Source: Marasmius tenuissimus (taxonomy: Eukaryota; Basidiomycota; Agaricomycetes; Agaricales; Marasmiaceae). From it: a DNA stretch of 64,000 nt. The position numbers and the translations under genes were made by a program. Where the stretch lies: assembly GCA_029532415.1 (NCBI GenBank), contig JAQOTA010000043.1:1-64000 (forward strand). The letters are read 5' to 3'. The notes beneath the pieces were generated by a model. That model was given only the letters and a program-made list of their open reading frames with translations. It ran no database searches and was not told the DNA's origin. Of the stretch, positions 56,081-64,000 are shown piece after piece; positions within the stretch are counted from its first letter, which is position 1, and the number at the start of each line of letters is the position of its first letter.

Positions 56081-58785
56081 TACAGCTGCTGTTTGTTCCA
56101 ATCACTGACGCAGAGCTCTCGATTGATGGAAATATGATACAACATATTTAACGCGAGTCAGGGCAACAGACGGTACGTATCTTTGTCTGTCTTTCTGCTC
56201 AGCAAAATCCTTCAAGGAAATTCATCTGAGATGGGGGTTCGTCTTTTTCGGTCTTCGTTGGTACACCAGAGCTCATCCGAAGGTCGTGACTCATCGGTCA
56301 TGTGCCTTTTCTTGCGCCCTTCTGATGTTCACCCGTTGATGATCTTACCCGTGGTGACTGTGACTAGTAAGCTATATCCATCTATGGAGCTGAGTATGCA
56401 TATCGGACCAAAAGTGAGTTTCGGGGTTGCTTATTGGCTTGTTCCTTGAGCGCTAAAACAACATGTGGACAGCATATTTGTTTGAAGCCTCACATATACA
56501 AGCGTGCCATCAGTTGTTCCCGTTCTTGCTTTGCCTCTACCAGTATGTCCAGTTTCGTCCAATGTTCTGGAGACCTCACCTTTGTTGGAAATCAACAATT
56601 CAACAACATTGCTGGAAATGTGACACATATACACCAGTGTCATTGCGGAAGGTGCAAGGAGGAGGAGAAGAGGATTCTGGTATGTTGGCATTGTAGATCA
56701 TTTTGGAATTAGAGAGCTAAACTGGCGTCCGTTCTAGCCGAAACAAACACGATTCCAGGAGTTCCATGAGGGCAATGTATTATTGGTGGGACCGGTGTGG
56801 TCACAGAAGATGAATTTTCATGTTCAAAATTCCACAAATCCATTCGAGAGGCCGGTAAAAACAAGGGTCAAGGTTGTACGAAGATTCCAAACTGCCAGGA
56901 TTTACCCAAACTACGAGCCCGCGGTCACTATCGTTACAATCGAGCCAGAAGCGAAGGAGGATAGGACAACTTTGAACCTGGTGAGTGCGAGTTACGCATT
57001 ATTATAGATGTGGAGGTGATAATGTAGTCCAGCTGTGGAAGGACTTCTATCACGCATACTCAAAACACAGGTGGGGCTCATTTCAGCACAAGGATCAACG
57101 ATCATTTTGAGCTGAAGGGGACTGTAGATCGCCGTGGCTCACGCAACTGCTGGGAATAGTGCAGTCAGAGATGCCGGCCTTTGTGCTTCATGAAGGTATC
57201 AAGGTTTCTGTAGCAGTTACCAAAGCTAACTATCCGGGAATACCAGGGCTGACCAATGGATCGGAGTTCGTGAGACGCTATCCCGAGGACGGGATATTAT
57301 TGGCCTACCTTCAGTACACACAGGTACATCCATCAAACCTATTTAGGGAAGATTGGCTGAAAATGTGTTTAGAACATCGCAGTACAAGCACTTCGCACCG
57401 ACAAAACATTGACGTTTCCGGTGAGCAAACTACTCTGAACATTGGCCCGGCTAAGATAGCACGACAGGTGACGTGGTGGTTTTCGGACTGGATGTTCAAT
57501 CCCAAAACCAAGTCTTGGCACTATGACATTGCCTCTGCTTCTATCGGAGAAGGAGAATGGGAGGACGAACCAGATTTTCGAAACCCAATTCCACTACCCC
57601 ACGGCACGCAACCCCAACTCGATACTGACGACATCGCCACTCACTTTGAGAAGACCTTCGGTGATGTTTTGTACCTCTACGCGTCAGTGGGAAACACACT
57701 CGCAGCACCGCTGTCAGATTATGCAACCCACAACCTCTTGACCTTCGGCACCGTCGTCCGTTGGAGAGGAGAGATTCTCGCCCACTTCCCTTCCACTCCA
57801 TCCCCTGAATGGCACTTTGAGAATAAAAGTCGCAATATCAAAGCCAACTATTTCACAAGAGGTATGCTCAAATTTTATCTATCCAATCCATTTCTGATTC
57901 AAATTAGTCCCGTCTCGTGTTGACTTTGAACTACACAACATGTGCAACAATCAATTGTACCTATATTTCTCATTGCGCCTTCCTCTGAAGGAACGAACTT
58001 TGCTCCGGGCTGCCTACCTCAGCCAACATCCCTTTCATGCAAGAAGGGGGTCTAGTGAGTGCTGAATCAATATTTATTACCAGTCCAATCTTCATCTTGA
58101 TCCGATACCTACATCCAGGGTTCATTGATGAGATAGGATTCTCCCTTTTTGGAAATCTCTCTCATACCCACACAGCCTCTCCCAGATCTGCATACCTCTT
58201 CGTTCCACCTCTCCAGGTTGAGTACATCAACGGGATGTGCTGTATCCGCTATCCGTTTCCTGACTCCTCATTCTACTGGGCGTCTGACCCAGAGGGAAAG
58301 CATGTGATCCCAGAAAAGAGCTGGATGGAATATGGCATACCTGAGTTGAAGGCCAAAACATGGATTGGATCATGGTGGAACAATGATCGATATAAGTCTG
58401 TCAAAAATCATCTGTGTACCAAAGGTTATGGGTCGAACAGAAGGCAATACGCTCGAGATAAAGGCTATCCCGAGTTACTGAGAGGTACGTACCTATTGTG
58501 TTTTGAGTCGTGACATAACCTAATGCTATGATCAAGGTGACCCTCACAATAGAAGGATGGTAGAGCTTGAAGTTTCGGATCCAGATGAATTTTCCCGCTC
58601 GGAATCTCATCTCACCTCGTCATCGACGTTCTCACTCGTCAACACATCCATTGGTTCCGAAAGCGATCGTAGCGAGAGCGATTCATTTACCGGTCATTTG
58701 ACCAAGGGTTTCAGGCGATGGTTGAAGAAGGATGGTACGAGTTTATCACCGAATTGTACCTGCCGACTCTCATGAGGTTCTTCTA
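56080..58785 (+). repeat. segmental duplication, right copy
   Basis: Partner of 51,250-53,930, same strand, offset about 4.83 kb. Coding differences are mostly substitutions and whole-codon indels. Confidence 0.85.
56545..58775 (+). CDS. large protein of unknown function, basidiomycete family (copy 2)
   Basis: Exons 56545-56679, 56738-56980, 57033-57070, 57128-57195, 57226-57323, 57373-57420, 57468-57861, 57908-58054, 58119-58484 and 58537-58775 give 591 aa. Same order as copy 1: FVGNQQFNNIAGNVTHIHQ with a CHCGRC pair nearby, VKVVRRFQTARIYPNYEPAV, WMFNPKTKSWHYDIASAS, VEYINGMCCIRYPFPDSSFY with WASDPEG, TWIGSWWNN and NRRQYARDKGYPELL. The C-terminus is GFRRWLKKDGTSLSPN then CTCRLS. Seven of ten exon lengths equal those of copy 1, and the others differ by multiples of three. 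The 30-nt segment 57,196-57,225 is flanked by GT and AG as in copy 1, but here it is also open in frame, so it can be intron or coding. Function unknown. Confidence 0.8.
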
Positions 58786-59330
58786 GCCGGCATGTCCTCC
58801 CGACGGAAAGGAAAATGCAGGACGGTGAACGCAGACAGCTCAAATGTAGACGGTTGGGATTTGGTCTAATCTGAGGACTGGTGAATGAATAAAGCTCCCC
58901 GATGAGCTCCTATGTATGTCGTTAAGACCAGCATACTGCGGACTTCGCCACATATCTTGATTATGTACAGTACATCTCACGCGATATTCTCTTTCCATGT
59001 TAAATTCATGGGAGCAAGGTTGACTCAGCATCAATAGGGGAATTCACGGTTGCTTTCCGCACGCGGTTTCGAGCCGCTTTCACGTCCACTTTCCACTCTG
59101 CTTTTGTTGAAATTGGTCGGAAAGTGAGAGCTTCCTTTCATGTCACTTCCGTGTCCGCTTTCCGATTTGCCCTCTTGCGGCGGCGGAGTTTGAATGTGTA
59201 ATCCGTGCGGGTGCTGCCTTATCGATCTACACGTCCATCTCTTTTTTCGACCTCGACGTACTCCAACCCACTGTCCTTACTTTACTCTCTTTATCTGTAT
59301 CCATCGCCCTCATAATTCACCTTATACTCG

Positions 59331-60386
59331 ATGGCTCCCCAAAAAAAGCAGGCTACAAGGATGCACGGTAGATGTCCTTGGAAAGTCTTGTGCAAACCGT
59401 GTAAAAGTGTAAGTGGTCTCCCATGATGACTCTTCTCCTTTCTAATTTTTGCTATGCAGCCTAAAGAGTACATTTGTGCGGTATCAGAAGGAGCCGGGCA
59501 AGACTGGGCATGGTATTATTATGGCTGGTAAGGAAGACACCTTGTATGGTGATCCGGCCAACGTATGGGGTATGGGACCATAATCATACTCCCACACTAA
59601 ACCCAGAAGGCTAACAGTTGTTTTACAGAAGAAATACAGCAGAAGTTCCCGTACTACAAGACAATGGAAGAGTATCATGGCAGTAACCCAGCGGTTGATC
59701 TTTCGGCTGTTGCTAACAGTCAGTCTGATGTGCTGACTGACGTTCTCCAACATCATGAAGCCGGCGAGCATCAGGATGACGAGGATGGTGCTAAAGAGGA
59801 TACAGGGGATAGCGGGCGAGCTCCAGTCAGTTTTTTTTTCCTCTTCGCACCGTGACTGAGCAGTCTAACACTATGATGGCAGGTTACCCCAAAGTCAAAG
59901 TTGACATGACGTGGTTCCCCCTTATCACCTACCGACACAATCGACTCAATTCAGACCACCCCCGTGACTGGCCCCTTCACTCCGCGTCGTAAGCGTGCAG
60001 TGGATGCCTCCTCCGATATCGAGGCCACCGAAACCCCCACTTGCACCATCAAGAAAGCAAAGTCAACTTCATCGATTAGCAAGGCTTCTGCCTCACAGCA
60101 GTCCTCGTCAACGCCGGCTCCCCAGTCCCGCCGTCGCACAATAGGCGACCAGATCGCTGCCGCTGTTGTAGCCTCAAATGAGTCGTATGAGGCTACAATC
60201 TGGATCAAAACCAAAGCCAAAGCAAAGACCTGACTCGAGATCGAACAGTTGCGCTTAGCGCATGCAGCAGAGCAGGCTGAAAGGCAGCGTCAGCATGAGA
60301 TGGAGATGTGTAGGATGCAGATGTTGATGCGTGCTGGAGCTCCACCGCCTGAACCCTCAGTCGATCCATCCTTGATGGGTATGTAG
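59331..60386 (+). pseudogene. second (accessory) gene of the Harbinger-like element, nonsense-interrupted
   Basis: Exon-like segments are an unresolved first exon near 59,331-59,408, then 59,460-59,569, 59,629-59,825 and 59,883-60,386. The joined frame reads LKSTFVRYQKEPGKTGHGII, YGDPANVWEEIQQKFPYYKT then MEEYHGSNPAVDL, an acidic stretch, TTPVTGPFTPRRKRA, and a basic/coiled C-terminus LEIEQLRLAHAAEQAERQRQ ending PSLMGM. This matches the C-terminal part expected of the DNA-binding Myb/SANT-like partner protein of such elements, although no clear Myb helix is visible at the N-terminus. The frame contains TGA at 59,907-59,909 and at 60,231-60,233; both could derive from CGA by C-to-T change. Confidence 0.7.
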
Positions 60387-60429
60387 TCGGTCTAAGTTCA
60401 ATGTAGTTAATCTCGTATAGTTATATACA

Positions 60430-61919
60430 TTACATAGATTCAAATAAGACCTTCTTCAGTTCTTCCCGCTTCCTGCATCCTTTCTGAAGCTCTTCTTCAT
60501 CACCCTCTTCCTCTTCGTCATCTTCGTCATCTTCCCCTTCCTCTGCCCCACCGCCTTCAGTCTGGGTTGCAGCCCGATCAGACTGAATGATTCTCTTCCC
60601 CTTTCGGAAGAACCTGTCCAAAGAGACCGTACCTTCTTCATGATTCATGGCAAATACATGAAGATGAAGGCAAGTAGTCATCCAACATGTCGCATACTGA
60701 ATGTCTACAGGGTCGTCAATGCGAAGTCGTAGCCCTCGTAGTGATGACCAGCAACCCTTCAAGTACCCGACACAGTGCTCCGATCGAACTCGGACATTTG
60801 AAAGGGTGTAGTTATAAGTTGTATTCTCAGGAGTCTCCTTTTCTGGACTGAGACATGGGTGGTCTTGAGTGCATTGTTCATGAGGCTCATTCAAAAATGT
60901 ACTCACGCTTTATATGGTGCTTGACACCAGTGTCGCAGAGGATATGCTGTATCAGCCCAAATCCATTCACCATCAGCCAACCACTTCCTTGGGTTCTGGG
61001 CGATATCAGTCATAGACCAGGCAGTGGAGTCATGTTGACTGCCAGGAAGGCCGATGGAATAGTCAACAATTCGTAAGTCTGGGGTGGAAACAAGCTAACA
61101 AAGAGCCAAATTCAGTCACAAAAAATGCAAGTAGAGCTTCTTTGACATTCGTACCTGTACGTTCATAGAGTAGTTGGATTTTCGATCATACCAGCTATTT
61201 CCAAAATGTGCTGGGCGGGCATACAAGGGCACGAGCGTGCCATTGACCATGAGCCATCCATCGCACCAGGCTGCACATGACTGATCCTCCACCCATTCCT
61301 TTGCTTTATCCTTTGCTGCCGTATCGGGCTGGTGAATAGTTGCTTCCCGAAAAGACTGATCTAAGCATGCTAGCATCACCCGATCCGTCACCAACTGCAC
61401 CGTCCCAAAACCTACACCCGCCCAAATTGCCACCTTCATAGTACTTGCAGCGTTCCCATAGTGCCCAAAACGGTACAGGGCAATCGCAAGCTGCTCCTCC
61501 ACCCGCATTTGTGGTATGTTTGAGTCGTTAGAGAAGACAGGGTGCGAGGCTATTAGCTCTAAGAGCTTATTGAAGGCGTGCGGAGTCATGCGGACATAGG
61601 ATCGAAAAATTTCGGGATAATTGTTCTTGTATTCTGTGAGAAGCAGGCGTAGATTTTCCTTTGTCTTGGGAATCTTCCTGTGATCCTGGTTGTATCGCTT
61701 TGCGTGGAGTGCTTCGAGAACTTTGAGTAGGCGATGGCTCGTCGGGACTTCTTCATCTGACGAGTCATCAGACCCCGAGTCATTTGATTGGTCTGAATCC
61801 AAGCTCTCCGAGCTGTCTGAGTCCACTGAAACCTCCTGTTGCTGCTCAAGTATCCGCTGTGTGAGATAGGTGATGAAAAGAGCATGGGTTGCATCTTGTC
61901 GCTCTGTTGTGCGAGCCAT
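60430..61919 (-). CDS. Harbinger-type transposase (DDE_4 nuclease)
   Basis: Exons 61919-61155, 61094-60907 and 60847-60430 give 456 aa (465 if the upstream Met at 61,943 is used). The N-terminal 60 residues are acidic/Ser-rich. Residues about 135-185 are a helix-turn-helix-like region (QLAIALYRFGHYGNAASTMK). The catalytic core has D220 in AWCDGWLMVNGTLVPL, D277 in GLPGSQHDSTAW, a conserved ADTAYPLR, and E341 in RVRSEHCVGYLKGCWSSLRG, the D-D-E layout of HARBI1-type nucleases. The C-terminus is an acidic tail followed by Lys/Arg. It should excise and reinsert the element by cutting at the TIRs, normally with the help of the accessory protein. No stop or frameshift seen. The exon 2/3 junction is inferred from family sequence continuity. 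Confidence 0.9.
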
Positions 61920-62149
61920 AGGTACAGGAGAGACAAAATTCACGATGATCGATACGATGGACTAGCTATTCAAACTCCGCAGACGCGCGGCATATCCTCA
62001 CAGCTCTGAAAGCGGGCATACATCTGAGATCCCCATTTTGGTCCAGCTTTCCCTTTAGATTTCCGGTATCTTATTGCCGAAAGTAAGGTCGAAAGTGGAC
62101 GTGAAAGCGGTTCGAAACCGCGTGCGGAAAGCAACCGTGAATTCCCCTA

Positions 62150-64000
62150 ATATCTGCCGTTCGGCAATGTCACTTTCAGGATCCTCGGTCTGAAATAACG
62201 TTAAGGTCCGGGTTGTTTCAATTCATCAACACAAAGCTGATGGTGGAACCGTGTTACAACTTCAAGCCGGCGTAGTGGCCATCTTCACGAGTAACAGTAT
62301 CCGAGGCCTTCATATTATGGCTATCGCCATTGCTGTCATTGCTGGCAGTTGGGGGAGGTCGCGGTGGGTAGGATTGATCACCTTCCATTCAAGACCGAGC
62401 AGTACGGTGGCCTGGAGTGGTAATAGATCCATCTACTGTGCTAGTAGACGTGGACGGTAGAGAATCACGAATTTCCAGGTCGAGAGGGTCCGGAAGTATG
62501 TGAGATTTATAGGCTCGAGGCTATAGGGATATGAGAACCATTATTTTGCATAGCGGTAGCAGTCGGAATTGAAGTCGACGGCTGGGAGGTAGTTTCAGTG
62601 GTGGACCAGACACAGTGCTTATTCGGGGAACAAAAGCGACTCAAATGAAGTAGCAATTTTTAGACCATACCATATTGGAGAGGCGTGGTGAGAAGAGAAT
62701 TGAGGAGCGGGTACGACTGGCAGAGTAGCCAATGCTGTCTCGTAGAGTCGGATATTGGTGCGCTTGTGTAGACAGTAACCGTCGATATATCCGTGACTAT
62801 AAACCGGAATTTTTGTCGGGCCAATGAATTTGGAGTCATGGCGTGGAGGTATGTAGGCTGTGTATCTCGTGGATAGACTGGGAAGGTAGGGTCCAATCCT
62901 TGAGGTTTGATACGTCGGATCAAAGTTTGAGAGAAAGAGAGAGAAAGCCTCTTTATTAGCCGACTCGAGTCTCGAGGTCAGTCTGCGGGTACGTACAGGA
63001 TTGAAAGGGAGCTTGAACGGGCTAGTTACTCGCGCATACACAATACAATGAAAATGGTCCGACCTTTGAAACTCTACTGCAAGGCTTGAGCAGCACGGCG
63101 CTGAAGGGACCTTGAATCAGCGAGGTGAGGTTATCACCTCATTTTCCATGGTGGTAAGTAAATGCGGTCAGAAAACTAAAAAGAACATCATGAAAAACCG
63201 AGTGATACGCACATTTGAAGGCCGTCTGGGACAAGTCTACGGGCCTGTAATAGAAATTGAAACCTTCGAATCAGCATACAGTAGACTCGTAGACTCAAAC
63301 ATTCAGACTTGCAGTGAGAATGTAGGACTTGCCGGCACATCTGGGGTCTCTGGACACGCCTAGTGGCAACTGGGTAAAGAGTTGAAGATATCTTCCTCAG
63401 GGTAACCCCTCGCCGCTCAAAGCTTTATATATTCAAGTCCGGGAATTGACCACACCCCACTCAGAAACGAGCAATTCCCGAAGTTGCCTTGATTAAAACA
63501 GCTGGGTATAGTAGACGAGCATATATGCAAGCTCTTCGGTTCAAACTCCTGTGTTCAAAAGTGTTCATGAGCGGTTTTCGGGGTCTTCAATGGCAGAGCT
63601 GATGAAATTGATGGATGGTTGATACGCGAGAAGCGCGACCGTCCTACCTTCCATAGAAGATGACCAATGGGAGATCAAAGCGGACGTCGATCAAGTTTGC
63701 TTCGGTGTCACAAGTGTGGGGTACGATGGATACGGAGGGCAGTCTGAGAGGGGTACCAAACATGAGCATGCCACACTCAAAAACAACGACAGATGCCAGT
63801 GCGAGAAGTCGGTTCAGATGGAAGCCAAATCTTCCGGAGGACTCCAGTCCTTCACAACTCCAGACAATGTGAAGTCCAGTTACAATGAACCTAGGTCACC
63901 TTCCTGACTGTGAGGAGGTAGATTCACGTTTTGAGAACCGAGATTCTCTGCCACCGTCCTCAAAGAAGTTGACAGTCACTCGAATATAAGTGCTATAATT
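62150..64000. other. unresolved right edge
   Basis: The minus strand at about 62,230-62,640 has Ser/Thr/Pro-rich stretches in shifting frames (TETTSQPSTSIPTATAMQNN; DGSITTPGHRTARS then a TGA and MEGDQSYPPRPPPTASND). These could be the 3' exons of a secreted or membrane protein gene or a relic. 62,619-63,041 (-) is open but unrecognised. Plus-strand open frames at 63,112-63,363 and 63,660-63,907 are also unrecognised. Confidence 0.3.
63608..63658 (+). repeat. dispersed repeat R1, copy 2
   Basis: TTGATGGATGGTTGATACGC then GAGAAGCGCGACCGTCCTAC and CTTCCATAG, matching the complement of 48,781-48,832. Confidence 0.6.

Larger units (their letters stand above)
59036..62148. mobile_element. PIF/Harbinger-like DNA transposon, 3,113 bp
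   Basis: The terminal inverted repeat starts AGGGGAATTCACGGTTGCTT and continues for about 60 bp with one mismatch between the ends (TTCGAGCCGC versus TTCGAACCGC) before diverging. Both ends are flanked by AAT, a 3-bp target duplication as expected for PIF/Harbinger. Inside are a minus-strand transposase with a DDE_4 (HARBI1-like) core and a divergent plus-strand accessory gene, the usual two-gene layout of this superfamily. Near-identical ends and an open transposase suggest recent insertion. Confidence 0.92.

Noticed and set aside
1..64000. CRISPR arrays, rRNA, prophage or bacterial-style operons
   Set aside because: None seen; intron density and gene families indicate a fungal nuclear region.

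Overview
The window reads as nuclear DNA of a filamentous basidiomycete, most likely an Agaricomycete. The reasons are dense short spliceosomal introns (mostly 45-70 nt, up to 12 per gene), basidiomycete-type membrane protein families (one DUF6533-like), a cytochrome P450, an F-box-like gene, and a mixed load of DNA transposons, MITEs and tRNA-derived SINE-like repeats. There are no operons, CRISPR arrays, rRNA genes or convincing tRNA genes. All gene models were built by hand from reading frame and splice-site logic, and none has transcript support.

Layout. 0.3-4.9 kb: an RRM-type RNA-binding protein gene and an F-box-like gene, both +. 5-10 kb: repeat-rich, with two SINE-like copies, a 212-bp tandem repeat, a G-rich 10-copy array and a 22-bp palindrome. 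10.5-15.5 kb: a 1,373-residue disordered coiled-coil/zinc-finger protein (-). 16.5-17.7 kb: a broken or unresolved reading frame. 18.6-31.8 kb: a minus-strand cluster of cysteine-rich single-pass membrane proteins (three intact copies, one pseudogene, one tail fragment), interrupted by a foldback MITE and an apparently intact P450 with a 3-nt microexon. 34.3-48 kb: multi-pass membrane protein genes (an intact DUF6533-like protein, an intact second family and remnants), a TAAAGG-rich MITE and a single-pass membrane protein gene (+). 51.2-58.8 kb: a roughly 2.7-kb segment present twice, each copy carrying a large 10-exon gene of unknown function. 59.0-62.1 kb: a complete PIF/Harbinger-like DNA transposon with near-perfect terminal inverted repeats, a 3-bp target duplication and an open transposase; its second gene carries two in-frame TGA codons. 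62.1-64 kb: unresolved low-confidence coding traces.

Biologically, the left end holds housekeeping or regulatory genes (RNA binding, F-box-like, zinc finger). The middle and right are accessory: expanding and decaying families of surface membrane proteins, a P450, duplicated genes of unknown function and active-looking mobile DNA. Nothing here proves a joint pathway. The clearest system-level signal is the cysteine-rich receptor-like cluster, in which two intact paralogs and the fragment end in a PPxY-type tail.
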